Source: JACCZR01 sp963844805 (lineage in GTDB: Bacteria; Actinomycetota; Thermoleophilia; Solirubrobacterales; Thermoleophilaceae). Taken from it: 64,000 nucleotides of DNA. The notes beneath the pieces were generated by a model. It saw nothing but the letters and a program-made list of their open reading frames with translations, was not told the origin of the DNA and ran no database searches. Where the stretch lies: NCBI GenBank assembly GCA_963844805.1, contig CAWJPU010000002.1:1-64000 (forward strand), in the 5' to 3' direction. Position numbers and translations under genes: made by a program. Shown here piece after piece: positions 37,079 to 47,726 of the stretch (the first letter of the stretch is position 1; each line of letters opens with the position of its first letter).

Positions 37079-37507
37079 CGCTGCGCTTCCGCCGGCTCTC
37101 GCCGGCCGCCCGGCCGCCCGCGAGGGCCCACGACGGCGACGCGGGCTTCGACCTCCACGCCGCCGAGGCCGCGTCGCTCGGCCCGGGCGAGCGGGCCAGC
37201 GTCGGCACCGGCCTGGCGGTGGCCATCCCCGACGGGTTCGCCGGGCTGGTGCTGCCGCGCTCGGGCCTGGCCGCCCGCCACGGCATCGCGCTGGTCAACG
37301 CGCCGGGCCTGATCGACTCCGGCTATCGGGGCGAGCTACGGGTGCTGCTGCTGAACACCGACCGCGCGGAGGCGTTCGAGGTCGCCGAGGGCGACCGGAT
37401 CGCCCAGCTGGTGCTGGTGCGCGCCGAGGCGCCCGAAGCTGGAGGAGGCCGAGGAGCTCGACGAGACCACCCGCGGCGGCGAAGGATTCGGCTCCAGCGG
37501 CCGCTGA
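37075..37507 (+). CDS. dut: dUTP diphosphatase (one frameshift)
   Basis: Trimeric dUTPase of about 144 residues. Motifs in order: DAGFDLHAAE (I), PRSGLAARHGI (II), APGLIDSGYRGE (III), GDRIAQLVL (IV) and EGFGSSGR (V). A frame change near 37436 separates motif IV from V. The GTG overlaps the hflX stop. It removes dUTP and supplies dUMP for thymidylate synthesis. Confidence 0.93.
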
Positions 37508-37514
37508 TCGGGGT

Positions 37515-37520
37515 TACGAT
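37515..37520 (+). promoter_or_regulatory. -10 box TACGAT of the cyclase gene (leaderless)
   Basis: TACGAT ends 6 nt before the GTG at 37527. The context ATCGCCCCGTGG is identical to that at dapA. Confidence 0.5.
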
Positions 37521-37526
37521 CGCCCC

Positions 37527-40500
37527 GTGGCTTCCTCCGTAGAGACGGTCACGATCGTCATCACCGACTGGTGGGCTCCACGGGCCTCGCGTCCCGGGTA
37601 GGCCCCGCGGTGGCCGACGAGCTGCGCCACGAGCACTTCGCGCTGCTCCGCGACGGCATCGAGGACAGTGGCGGGCGCGAGGTCAAGAACATGGGCGACG
37701 GCCTCATGTTCGTGTTCCCGAGCACCACCGGTGCCGTCGACAGCGCGATCGCAATGCAGCAGCGCCTGGAGAAGCGCAACCGGGGCGCCGGCGAACAGCT
37801 GCTGGTGCGCATCGGCATCGGGATGGGGGAGGCGACCGTCGAGGACGGCGATTACTTCGGCATGCCCACCATCGAGGCGGCACGGCTGTGCGACAAGGCC
37901 GGGGCGGCTCAGATCCTCACCGGCCAGCTCGTGAAGATGATGACCTCGAGCCGGAAGGACTGCTTCGAGTCGATTGGCACGCTCGACCTGAAGGGCATCC
38001 CCGACGACTACGAGGCCTTCGAAGTCACGTGGCAGTCGGAGGCGCCCGAAGCCTCCGACATCCCGTTGCCCGCGCTGCTGCGCGGTGTGCCCCGGTGGGC
38101 TACGTGGGCCGCGACGAGCAGCGGGAGCTGATGGGCCGGATGCGGGAAGAGGCGGACGATTCACGCCGGCTGGTCCTGCTCTCGGGTGAGCCCGGGATCG
38201 GCAAGACCCGCCTGTCCTCGCACACCGCGCTGGAGGCCACGGCCAGGGTGACGCGGTGCTGTTCGGCCGCTGCACCGAGGAGATGGGCGCCCCCTACGCG
38301 CCCTGGATCGACGGGCTGAGCCATCTCGTCGCCCACGCGCCGGAGGACGTCCTGAAAACGCACGTGGAGCGCCACGGGGGCGAGCTGACGAGGCTGGTGC
38401 CGCAGCTCGCGAGCCGGGTGGACGACGTGCCGGACCCCAAGACCAGCGACCCCGACACAGAGCGCTACCTGCTCTTCGGAGCCGTGCTGGGGCTGCTCGA
38501 GGAAGCCTGCGGGCAGACGTCGATGGTCTTCATCCTCGACGACCTGCACTGGGCGGACGCCCAGACGCTGTCGCTGCTGCGGCACGTGGTCTCCGGCGGT
38601 CCCAACCTTCCCTTGCTGCTGATCGGGACCTTCCGGACTCCGAGGTGAGCCACAACAGCGCTCTGTCCGAGGCTCTGGCGGCGTTGCGCCGCGAACAGGG
38701 GGTTGAGCGGGTCGCTCTCACGGGGCTAAGCCAGGGGGACGTAAGTCGAGCTGATGGAGGCCGCCGCCGGTCACGAGATGGACGAGCTCGGGCTGAAGCT
38801 GGCCGGTGAGATCGCGAGCGAGACCGACGGGAACCCGTTCTTCGTGGCGGAGATGCTCCGGCACCTGATCGAGTCGGACACCCTGGTGCGCCGCGACGAC
38901 GGCCGCTGGGAGCTCAAACAGGGCATGGACCAGCTCGGCCTGCCTCAGAGCGTGCGCGAGGTGGTAGCGCAGCGCGTCGAGCGCCTGGGCGAGCAGGCGG
39001 TGTCGGTGCTGAGCCTCGCCGCCCTGATCGGCCGGGAGTTCGACCTCGACCTGCTCGAGCGGGTGGCCAGGGACACCGTGGAGGATGTCCTCGACATCCT
39101 CGAGTCGGCGGTCGAGGCGTCGATCCTCGTCGAGTCCGGCGACCGGGCCGGGCGCTTCCAGTTCGCGCACGCGCTGATCTCGCACACCCTCTACGAGGAC
39201 ATCGGGGCAACCCGCCGTGCGCGCATGCACCAGCGTGTCGCCGAGGCGCTGGAGGAGATCTGCGGGACCGATCCCGGCGCCCGCTGGGCGAGCTGGCCTA
39301 CCACTGGTCGGCGGCAACCGTGAGCGTCGACGTGAACAAGGCGGTGGACTACAGCCGCAGGGCGGGGGAGAGGGCGCTCAGCCGAGCTCGCCCCCGGCGA
39401 GGCCGTGCGCTGGTTCAGCCAGGCGCTCGAGCTCGAGTCCCAGCAGCCGGAGGCGATCCTGTCGCCCACACCGACCTCCTCATCGGCCTGGGGATGGCTC
39501 AGCGCCAGGATGGGGACGCCGGGTACCGCGACACCCTCCTGAAGGCCGCCGGACTGGCGCGCGAGCGCGGCGACGGCGACCGCTGGCCGCCGCCGTGCTG
39601 GCCAACAGCCGCGGGTACACCAGCGAGGTCGGGATGGTCGACGACGAGCGCGTCGCGATGCTGCGGGCGGCGATCGAGACCCTCCCCGATGGCGACGCGC
39701 GCGCAGACCGGCTGCGTTCGCTGCTGGCCATGGAGATCCAGTACGGCGGGGCGATGGAGGAGCGCCGGGAGCTGTCCGACCGCGCTGTCGCCGATGCCCG
39801 GGAGCTCGGCGAGCCGGCCAACCTCGCGCACGTGATGATCGAGCGCTGGTTCGCGCTCTGGACCACCTCGACCATCGACGAGCGCAACGAGTTGCGCGCC
39901 GAGATCGGGTCCGTCGCGGAGGGTCTCAGCGACCCGCTGATCGACTACTGGCTCGTACTGCTCGACTCTCACCTGGGCCACGACACCGGCGACCAGGAGC
40001 GCTTGGTGCACGCGCTCGCCCGCTGCCAGGAGGTCAGTGAGACGGTGGGCGAGCCTTTCCTGCTCTGGTTGACGATGTGGGTGCAGGGCTCGTGGGCGAT
40101 AGCCGAGGGCCGCCTCGAGGAGGGCGAGCAGCTCATGGAGGAGGGTGTCGCGTACGGCATGGAGAACGACCAGAGCGACGCGATGATCATCTACGCCGCG
40201 CAGCTGTCCTGCCTGCGGCGAGAGCAGGGGCGCATGGACGAGGTGATCGACCTACTCGTGTCCACAGTGGAGGACAACCCCAATCTGCGTACCGCTTCGG
40301 CATTCCTGCGCGCACGCGTACCTGGAGAGCGGCCAGCCCGACGAAGCGCGCGAAGTCCTGGACTGCGTGCTCGAGGGCGGCCTGGACGACTGGACGGTCG
40401 AGCTGACGTGGGGAACAGGCATGTGCCTGGTCGCGGAGGTCTCGGCCCGCCTCGGCCACGCCGAGGGGGCGGCGGCTGCCCACGCACTGCTCGAGCCCCA

Positions 40501-40864
40501 CGCCGGCTTCTCGGCTTGGAACGGGGCCTCCGAGCTGGGCTCGATCAACCACTACGTCGGGATGACGGCGGCCACGCTCGGCCGACCCGCCGAGGCCGGA
40601 GAGCGCCTTCGCGCGGCCGTCGAGGCCAACGAGCGCCTCGGTCTGCCGCTGTTCGCCGCCCGCAGTCGCATCGAGTGGGCTCGCTCGCTGCTCACGAGCG
40701 GCGGCGACGCGCCGCGGGCGCGAGAGCTGATCGAGCAGGCGCTGCAGACGGCGCGCGAGCTCGGCTCCCCCAGCACCGAGCGCCAGGCCGAGGAGCTCCT
40801 GGCCACCGCGCCGGCCGCTCACGCGGGTAGATCTCGACGCCCTCCTCGGACCGCACGGGTCTAG
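37527..40864 (+). CDS. Class III cyclase-AAA ATPase-TPR signalling protein (frameshifted)
   Basis: One gene of about 1110 residues. The N-terminal class III nucleotidyl cyclase domain shows the metal-binding D near VGSTGL, then GREVKNMGDGLMFVFPS, GDYFGMPTIEAARLCDKA and LKGIPDDYEAFEV. An STAND-type ATPase follows: VGRDEQ, LSGEPGIGKTRL (Walker A), SMVFILDDLHWADAQTL (Walker B), ETDGNPFFVAEMLRHL. The last ~500 residues are TPR-like helices. About eight breaks occur, at 37573, 38090, 38258, 38640, 38745, 39290, 39390-39470 and later. Many actinobacterial LuxR/cyclase STAND proteins share this plan. The ligand is unknown. Confidence 0.83.
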
Positions 40865-40875
40865 GTCAACGGCGG

Positions 40876-41843
40876 TCAGAGGGCGGCGAGGCCCGCCTCG
40901 ACGGAGATCACCGGCCCGTAGCCCAGCTCGGTGCGGGCCTTGCGTGGTGTCGATCGTGCACTCCAGCGAGGTCAGCCACAGCGCGAGCCGGGTCAGCGGG
41001 CGGCGCTCCGCTCAGCGGCAGCGCGCGCCACAGCGCCTCGCCGCCGCGGGCCAGCGGCGGCGGCCACGACGGCGCGGGATCTCACGCTCGCCGGGCTCCT
41101 CGCCCTGGGTGGCCAGCAGCCGGGTCACGAAGTCGCGGAACTCGAGCGGCTCGCCGTCGGTGACGAAGTAGGCCTCGCCGGGGCGCCCCTCGCGGGCGCC
41201 GAGCACCAGGCCCTCGATCACGTTGTCCACGTGGGTGGTGGAGGTGCGGTGGCGCCCGCCGCCGATCCAGGCGAACTGGCCGGAGCGCACGGCGTCGAGC
41301 AGGCCCGGGCAGCACCGTGGTGTCGCCGGGGCCCCACACCAGCCGGGGGCGGACCACCACCGTCTCCATGCCCTCGAAGCGCCGCACCAGGCGCTCGGCC
41401 ATCGCCTTGGTGGCCGGGTAGTAGGCGGGCGAGTCGGGGCGCAGCTCGGCGGTCTCGTCGGCGTTCACCAGCGGCTGGCCGGCCAGCAGCGCGGCCTCGG
41501 TGCCCACGTGCACGAAGCGCCGCACGCCCGCGTCGCGGCAGCCGCCCAGCGCGTTGAGCGTGCCCAGCACGTTGCCGCGCACGAAGTCCTCCCACGGGCC
41601 CCACTCCTCGACCTCGGCCGCGGCGTGGAAGGCCAGCTCGCAGCCCGCCGCGCGCGGCGGCCAGCGAGGCGCGGTCGCCGAGGTCGCCCTTCACCGGCTC
41701 GGCGCCCGAGCTCGCGCACCTTCTGCGCCGAGCGGTCGGAGCGCGCCAGCGCGCGGACCTCGTGCCCGTCGGCCGACCAGGCGGCGGATCAGGGCGCCGC
41801 CGATGAAGCCCGACCCGCCGGTGACGAACGCGCGCTCGGCCAT
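40876..41843 (-). CDS. NAD-dependent epimerase/dehydratase (frameshifted)
   Basis: About 322 residues. FVTGGSGFIGGALIRRLV is the Rossmann motif; GNVLGTLNALGGCRDAGVRR, FVHVGTEAALLAG and YYPATKAMAERLV (Tyr-x3-Lys) follow, then VVRPRLVWGPGDT and TTHVDNVIEGLVLG. Breaks near 41660, 41705, 41772, 41310 and 40940-41060. The TAGGGT box 8 nt before the ATG suggests its own near-leaderless promoter. The substrate is unknown; it is the second epimerase of this type in the window. Confidence 0.82.
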
Positions 41844-41854
41844 CGCGTCCGACC

Positions 41855-42564
41855 CTAGACGCCCGCCGCCCGGCGGGCAGAGCCGTGCGCGGCGTCCTCG
41901 AGGCGGTCGTCGAGCGGCTCGAGCTCGACGCCCAGCGCCAGCTCGATCAGGCGGTCGGCCAGCCACGCGTTCTTGGGCAGCAGCGGGCCGTGCAGGTAGG
42001 TGCCGATCACGTTGCCGCGCCGGACGCCCTCGTAGCCGTCCTTGCCGTTGTTGCCGTGTCCGCTCAGGACCTTCCCGAGGGGCTTCTCGCCGGGGCCCAG
42101 GTAGGTGCGCCCGCCGTGGTTCTCGAAGCCGGCGATCACGCCCGAAGTCGGACTCGATCGCGCAGTTGCCGATCAGCCGCGGGCCCTCCTCGCGCACGGT
42201 GTGCAGGTCCACCAGCCCGACACCCGGGAGGGTCTCGTCGCCGAGCTCGTAGGAGTGCCCCAGCAGCTGGTAGCCCCCGCACACCGCCAGCACGACGGCG
42301 CCGCGATCCACCGCGGCGTGGATGGCGTCGCGCTTGGTCGCCGCCATGTCCTCGGAAACCGCGATCTGGTCGCGGTCCTGGCCGCCGCCCATGTAGAGCA
42401 GGTCGTGCGCCTCCGGGATCCAGCTCGTCCCCGATCGAGGCCGCGCCCAGCTCGAACCCGAGCCCGCGCCACTCGCAGCGCGACCGCAGGATCGCGATGT
42501 TCCCGCGGTCGGCGTAGATGTTCATCAGCTCGGGGTAGAGCGCCCCCACGCGCAACGTGGTCAC
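41855..42564 (-). CDS. gatD: Lipid II isoglutaminyl synthase, glutaminase subunit (frameshifted)
   Basis: A CobB/CobQ-like class I amidotransferase. LRVGALYPELMNIYADRGNI, YMGGGQDRDQI, the nucleophile in VVLAVCGGYQLLGHSYELG, and the catalytic His in IGTYLHGPLLPKNAWLADRL. Breaks near 42145 and 42420. With MurT it amidates the D-Glu of lipid II in Gram-positive bacteria. GTG start overlaps the stop of the methyltransferase gene, which here separates gatD from murT. Confidence 0.9.
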
Positions 42565-43299
42565 GGGCGCTCCAGCATCACGATCGTGCTGCCCACGTAG
42601 TCCTCGGTCGCCTCGACCCGCCGCCGCGCCAGGGCGCGGAACCCGTGCTCGGCCGCTTCGTCCTCCAACTCGCCGGGCGCCACGTGGTCGAGCACGATCG
42701 TCACCAGCTCCTCGTTCATCTCGCCCTCCGGGGAGACGGCCTGGCGGACGCGGTCGATGGCCACCCCGTGCTCCTCGACCCGCACCGCGACGGGCTGGCT
42801 GGACAGCACCCATTCGTCGCGCTCGCGCACGTCGGGGAGGGGGAGGAGGGCGTCCTGGGGCGGCAGCTCCTCGAACGGGTCGGCCAGCGCCACGGCGAAG
42901 CGGCCGCCGGGCTCCAGGTGGCGCGCGACGGCCGTCAGCAGGCCGGCCCGGCCGTCCGGGCCGCCCATGAGCTGGACCACCTGCATGGGGGCGATGGCCA
43001 GCGGGAAGCGCCGGCCGAGGTCCAGGGAGCGCGCGTCGGCGGTCTCGGCGCGAACCGGGAGCTCCCCGGCCCGGTGGCGCAGCGCGCCCACCAGCGGCGC
43101 CTCGGAGTCGACCCCGGCCACCTCGTAGCCCGCGCTCGGCCAGGTCCAGGGCCACCCTGCCCGAGCCGCAGCCGACGTCCAGCACCGGCCCGCCCGCCTC
43201 CTCGGCCAGCTCGCGCCACAGGGGGAGGTCGGCCTGGTAGCCGCCGCACTCGGCGTCGTGCCAGGCCACCACCAGGCCCTCGGCGGTCAGGGAGCTCAC
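42561..43299 (-). CDS. Class I SAM-dependent methyltransferase (one frameshift)
   Basis: About 246 residues. SAM-binding motif VLDVGCGSGRVALDLAERG, then AGVDSEAPLVGALRHRAG, FPLAIAPMQVVQLMGG and GGRFAVALADP. One break near 43130. Start GTG overlaps murT's stop and its stop overlaps gatD's start, so it is translated within the murT-gatD unit. The substrate is unknown; a cell-wall link is only inferred from position. Confidence 0.82.
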
Positions 43300-44661
43300 T
43301 CCGACCACCTCCGGGCCAGGCCGCGGCGCGCGAGCAGGTCGCGCAGCTCCAGCATCGCCGTGTAGGTGGGGAGGGCGAACAGGGGCCGGCCGCCGTCGCG
43401 GTCGGCCACCGCCGACTCCAGCGAGCGCTCGAGGTCGCGGTCCACGACCGGCTCGGCGTCCACGCCGGCGTACTTCAGCCGCAGCGCCATCTCCTCGGCA
43501 CGGGTGCCCGAGCAGGTGACCCGCCGCGTGCGGCCCGCCAGCAGCTCGAAGTCGGCGTCCCAGACCCAGGAGACGTCGCGGCCGTCGGCGATGTTGTCGT
43601 TCAGGGCGAGCCACAGGTCCAGCTCGCCCTCCTCCGAGCGCCAGGGTGCGCAGCACCTCGTTCGCTCCGGCCGGGTTCTTGACCAGCAGGATGGAGACGT
43701 CGCGCCCGTCCACGGGGATCGTCTCGACCCGGCCGAAGGCGGCGCCGAAGCCCTCCAGCGCGGCCTGCACCGCCGAGGGCGCCACCCCGAGCTCCAGCGC
43801 GGTCGCCGCCGCGGCCACGGCGTTGTAGACGTTGTACAGGCCGGGCACCGGCAGGCGCGCGGAGATGTCCCCGGCCGGCGTGGACAGCTCCAGCCGGGAG
43901 CCGGTCATGCCCTCCAGCACGCACCCGGCGCGCCACCACCTGCGGCTGGGGCCGCGCGCGGCCGCAGTTGGGGCAGTGCCAGCGGCCCAGGTGGCCGAGG
44001 TAGACCGCGTCGTAGACGTAGGCGTGCCCGCAGTTGCGGCAGTGCTTGGAGTCGGCGGCGTGCTGGAGCTCCGGGCAGGGCCTGGGAGTCGTCCTCGAGC
44101 CCGAAGTACGTGACGCCCTCGCGCTCGCGGCCGAGGTCGGCCACCAGGGGGTCGTCGGCGCACAGCACGAAGCGGGCGCGGCCCTCGTGCGCGGCCACCA
44201 CCTCGGCCCAGCGGTCGGCCAGCAGCTCGAGCTCGCCGTAGCGGTCGAGCTGGTCGCGGAACAGGTTGGAGAGGAGGATCAGCTTGGGGTCGACCTGCTG
44301 GGCCACGCGCGGCAGCCAGGCCTCGTCGACCTCGAACAGCCCGAGCTGCCCGCTGCCCTGCTCGGCGTCCAGCAGCGCGGTGCCCACGCCCCAGGCCATG
44401 TTCGACCCGGCGCGGTTGTGCACCACGGCGCGGCCCTCCTCGGCCCAGGCAGGCCGACAGCATCGCCGAGGTGGTGGTCTTGCCGTTGGTGGCCGAGACG
44501 AGCACCGAGCCCTCGTCCAAGCGCCGCGACAGGCCGGCCAGGGCCTCGGGGTCGGCGCGCAGCAGCAGCCGCCCGGGGACGGTGGTGCCGCCGGTGCGGC
44601 CGATGACGCGGCTCAGCCCGCGCGCCAGGCGGGCGAGCAGGCGGCCGAAGGCCAGCCTCAC
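43296..44661 (-). CDS. murT: Lipid II isoglutaminyl synthase, Mur ligase subunit (frameshifted)
   Basis: About 455 residues. P-loop SVLVSATNGKTTTSAML, VVHNRAGSNMAWGVGTALL, LFEVDEAWLPRV, LLSNLFRDQLDRYGE, the MurT-specific zinc ribbon (CRNCGHAY and HCPNCG) and the DUF1727 C-terminal domain (TCSGTRAEEMALRLKYAGVD, LPTYTAMLELRDLLARRG). Breaks near 44445, 44080, 43925 and 43640. It forms a complex with GatD. GTG overlaps the lipid kinase stop. Confidence 0.92.
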
Positions 44662-45527
44662 GCCGGCACCAGCACGCGCAGGCAGCGCGGCTCGACGGTG
44701 ACCCGGGTGGGCGTGCGCCCGATCGGGTCGCCGTCGGCGAAGACGTCGTAGGGCGGGGCGGAGTCGATCTCCACCTCGGAGGCGCGCATGACCTCGGTGT
44801 AGCGGGGGTCGAGGTGCTTGCCGCTGAACACCTGCGTGAGGCCGCGCGCGTAGCGCCATTTCGAGCTCGACTTCGTGAGCAGCACGTCGAGCTGCCCGTC
44901 GTCGACCTCGGCCATCGGCAGCAGCTCCATGCCGCCGCCGAACACGCCGGTGTTGGCCACCGCGGCCGCGTAGCCCTCGTAGGTGCGCTTCTGGCCGTCG
45001 GCGACGACGCTGAAGCTCGCGCCCTGCCACTGCTTCAGCGCGCGCAGGATCCCGTACAGGTAGACCAGGCCGCCGCGCACGATCTTCGCCTTGTTGGCGA
45101 AGTGCTGGCAGTTGGAGTCGATCCCGTAGCTGGCGACGCCCAGGAACGGCTCGTCGCCCACGAAGCCCACGTCGACCATGCGCTCCCGGCCCTCCACCGC
45201 GACGCGCGCGGCGCCTGCGGGATCGCGCGGGATGCCCAGGGAGCGGGCGAAGTCGTTGCCGCGCCCGCCGGGCAGCACCGCGAGCCGGGCCTCGGAGTCG
45301 CGCAGCGCTCCGGCCAGCGGGCGCACGAAGCCGTCGCCGCCTATCGCGCCCAGCGTCCCGCCCTCGCGGGCCACCACCTCCGCCTCCTCGCGCGCGTGGT
45401 CGAGGGAGCGGGTCTGGGTGACCACCGGGTCCACGCCCAGCCGGCGCAGCTCGTCGGTGACCGCGGGCAGGCGGCGCAGGGCGCGGCCGTTGGCGGCCGC
45501 GGGGTTGACCAGCAGGCGGAAGCTCAC
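44658..45527 (-). CDS. Diacylglycerol/lipid kinase (YegS/DgkB-like)
   Basis: 289 residues, intact. LLVNPAAANGRALRRLP, the nucleotide loop GAIGGDGFVRPLAGAL (GGDG, with Phe where Thr is usual), VLPGGRGNDFARSLG, GIDSNCQHFANKA and the C-terminal DVFADGDPIGRTP. It probably phosphorylates a diacylglycerol-type lipid. It is placed between a cyclotransferase-like gene and murT, with 4-nt overlaps on both sides. Confidence 0.88.
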   Translation of the reverse strand: MSFRLLVNPAAANGRALRRLPAVTDELRRLGVDPVVTQTRSLDHAREEAEVVAREGGTLGAIGGDGFVRPLAGALRDSEARLAVLPGGRGNDFARSLGIPRDPAGAARVAVEGRERMVDVGFVGDEPFLGVASYGIDSNCQHFANKAKIVRGGLVYLYGILRALKQWQGASFSVVADGQKRTYEGYAAAVANTGVFGGGMELLPMAEVDDGQLDVLLTKSSSKWRYARGLTQVFSGKHLDPRYTEVMRASEVEIDSAPPYDVFADGDPIGRTPTRVTVEPRCLRVLVPA

Positions 45528-46042
45528 GGGTGGTCCACCCGCTTCAGGTCCCAGACGGGCAGCGTGCCCAGCTCGGTGCTCTCGCGGAAGGCGCGGTGCT
45601 CCGCGTCGCCCAGCCGCCGAAAGCCATCCTCGACGCCCTCCAGGTAGGCCCGGCTGATCACCGCCTCTCCCTCGTGGCGCCGGCGGCGGCCCTCGGGCGA
45701 GCCGAAGTACGCCCACACCCGGCCCTCGGCTCCCTCGATCAGCTCGGTCACGTCAGAACGAACGTAGTTGCGCTCGCGGGCGTCGAGCTGTTCGGGCCGC
45801 TCCACGGGCACCAGCACCCCGTTCACGGTGGTTCCCTGCGCGGGCTCGAGGTCGAGGAAGCAGACCCGGACGTCGGGCCTGCTCCCGTCCGGGGTCTCGT
45901 AGTGCTTGTAGCCGGGGATGTCCACGCTGTTGTCCATCGCCACGCCCCAGGTGCGCCGGTGGCCGCGCAGGCGGGCGAGCTTCCCCCCGGAGTCTCCGGT
46001 CAGGGATCCGTAGCCGAAGACGAACTCAGCGGCCGGCGGCAA
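45524..46042 (-). CDS. Gamma-glutamylcyclotransferase-like protein
   Basis: 172 residues. FVFGYGSLTGDSG is the YGSL substrate loop of the GGCT fold, followed by TVNGVLVPVERPEQLDARER and the YVRSDVTEL block. The Glu used by true GGCTs is not unambiguous. TTG 46042 overlaps the upstream amidotransferase by 17 bp; a later start is possible. The stop overlaps the lipid kinase GTG. Confidence 0.72.
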   Translation of the reverse strand: MPPAAEFVFGYGSLTGDSGGKLARLRGHRRTWGVAMDNSVDIPGYKHYETPDGSRPDVRVCFLDLEPAQGTTVNGVLVPVERPEQLDARERNYVRSDVTELIEGAEGRVWAYFGSPEGRRRRHEGEAVISRAYLEGVEDGFRRLGDAEHRAFRESTELGTLPVWDLKRVDHP

Positions 46043-46836
46043 TGCGCTGGGCGCGCTCGGCGGCGAAGCGCCCGCGGTCCTCGCCGGTGAGCTCCGCGCC
46101 CTCGTTGAGGGGGTCCAGGCGAGCCGTCGCCGCCAGCTCGTCGCCCAGCAGGCGCTCGCCGTGCGGCTCGCCCAGCCGCTGGCCGGGCTCGACCACCAGC
46201 AGCACGTCCTGCTCCACGGTGTGCCACTCCTCGTCGTCGGTCACCTTCTCCGAGGAGACGATCAGCTGGCCCGGGCGCGCGAGCCAGAACAGGTCGAACA
46301 GGCCGAAGCGGTAGGCGTACAGGCGAAAGCCGTCGGAGAACAGGAAGTTCAGCCCGGAGAAGACCGACGCCTCGACCGCCGCGGCCACCATCCGGCGCAG
46401 CGAGCCGATCGTGTCGCGCGGGTCGAAGTGCGCCACCAGGTAGCGGAACAGGTGCTCGGAGTCGGTGTCGCCCTCGGCGTCGGTGACGCCCAGCAGCGGG
46501 TAGTCGATGACGGTCCCGTTGTGGCCGAAGGACAGGCTGCCCAGGGTGAACGGGTGCGTGTTCTCGAGCGTCAGCCCGCCGACCGTCGCGCGGCGCACGT
46601 GGACGTTGAAGATGCGCCCCGTGGCCTCGGTCGCGCGCGCGAAGTCGCTCGCCCGCGTGGGCGGCCTCGGGGATGCGGATAAGGGTGGGGTCGGCGCCCT
46701 CCGCGCGGTCGTAGACCGCCATGCCCCATCCCGAGTCGTGGTGCTCTGACTGGCGGATGAGCGGGTTCGGAGCGTCGAGCAGCTCGTGACGCAGCGAAAC
46801 CGGCTCGGCCGCCACGCAGCCGAAGATCCTGCACAC
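46026..46836 (-). CDS. Class II glutamine amidotransferase (one frameshift)
   Basis: About 270 residues. VCRIFGCVAAEP puts a Cys at position 2, the Ntn nucleophile after Met removal. SEHHDSGWGMAVYD, IFNVHVRRATVGGLTLENTH, LSFGHNGTVIDYPLL and DSEHLFRYLV are the GATase II core (EgtC/YafJ type). A break near 46660. TAGACT ends 7 nt before the GTG, so it is probably leaderless, and the divergent ATL gene begins 12 bp away. Confidence 0.87.
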
Positions 46837-46848
46837 CGGCGAGAGTCT

Positions 46849-47122
46849 ATGGCCGTGAGCCGACGAGCCGACCTCGTCCTGGAGCGCGTCCGCGCGACCC
46901 CCGAGGGCTTCGTGCGCACCTACGGCGACGTCTCGCCGGGGGCGCCTCGCTTCGCCGGGCAGCGTGCTGTTCGCCTGCGACGACCCGACCGTCCCCTGGC
47001 ACCGCATCGTCCGGGCCGACGGCTCGCTGGCCAAGGGCGAGCGCCAGCGGCGGCTGCTGGAGGCCGAGGGCATCCCCTTCCGCGGCGAGCGCGTGGACAT
47101 GCGGGCGGCGCGGCTGTTCTGA
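46849..47122 (+). CDS. MGMT-family alkyltransferase-like (ATL) protein (one frameshift)
   Basis: About 91 residues. LVLERVRATPEGFVRTYGDV is the DNA-binding wing entry and PWHRIVRADGSLAKGERQRR the usual region that in true methyltransferases follows PCHR. The active-site Cys is replaced by Trp (PWHR), the mark of ATL proteins that flag alkylated bases for repair. A break near 46963. Starts considered: ATG 46849 or GTG 46855. Confidence 0.8.
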
Positions 47123-47159
47123 GGGGGCGAGGTTCCGTGCCGCCGGCGCTCAGGGAGGC

Positions 47160-47627
47160 ATGGAACCCAAGCGAATCTGGTGGGCGCGGCCCCGCAAGCT
47201 CTGTCTCCTCGAACGGCCGGGCGGCGGAGGGCGCAGCCACCGGCCCGAGCGCAGGGAGGCGGAGATCGCGTGGCTGCGCGAGTCGGGCGTCCGGCTGGTG
47301 ATCTCCTGCATGACCACGCGCCACAACCTCGGCGCCTACGAGCAGGCCGGCCTGGACTGGCACCACGTGCCGGTGGTGTCCACCGAGCGCGGCTCCGCGG
47401 CGTTGGACGAGCTGCTGCCCTTCCTCAAGCGCGAGCTGCGCCGGGCAGGCGCGATCGCGGTGCACGGCAACCGCCACACGGACTTCGTGGCCGCCTTGGG
47501 CGCCGCGCACCTGCACCACGCGCGCGGGGTGGACCCGGCGGAGGGTTTGCGGCGGGCGGCCGAAGCGGGGCTGGCGGTGACGCCGGAGGCGTGCGCGCTG
47601 CTGGGCGTGGAGGCCGTGGCGGCATAG
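47160..47627 (+). CDS. Dual-specificity-phosphatase-like protein lacking the catalytic Cys
   Basis: 155 residues: WLRESGVRLVISCMTT, a HVPVVSTERGSAALDELLPF helix and GAIAVHGNRHTDFVAALG. The layout matches small DSP/CDKN3-type phosphatases, whose P-loop reads HCxxGxxRT; here the loop reads VHGNRHTD with no Cys. It may be a pseudo-phosphatase that only binds phosphate, or an unrelated fold. Intact. Confidence 0.5.
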   Translation: MEPKRIWWARPRKLCLLERPGGGGRSHRPERREAEIAWLRESGVRLVISCMTTRHNLGAYEQAGLDWHHVPVVSTERGSAALDELLPFLKRELRRAGAIAVHGNRHTDFVAALGAAHLHHARGVDPAEGLRRAAEAGLAVTPEACALLGVEAVAA

Positions 47628-47726
47628 GGCAGGGCTGGTCCGGTTCACCCTGAGGGTTCCTTCCCGGCGGCCCGCCGCGCGCCGAGCATCCCCGAGGCAA
47701 GGCAAACCCCACCGGAGGAGACCCAC

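Noticed and set aside
38754..39323. A separate gene inside the 37.5-40.9 kb region
   Set aside because: It carries the middle of the STAND ATPase and is joined to both flanks by corrected frames; treated as part of one gene.
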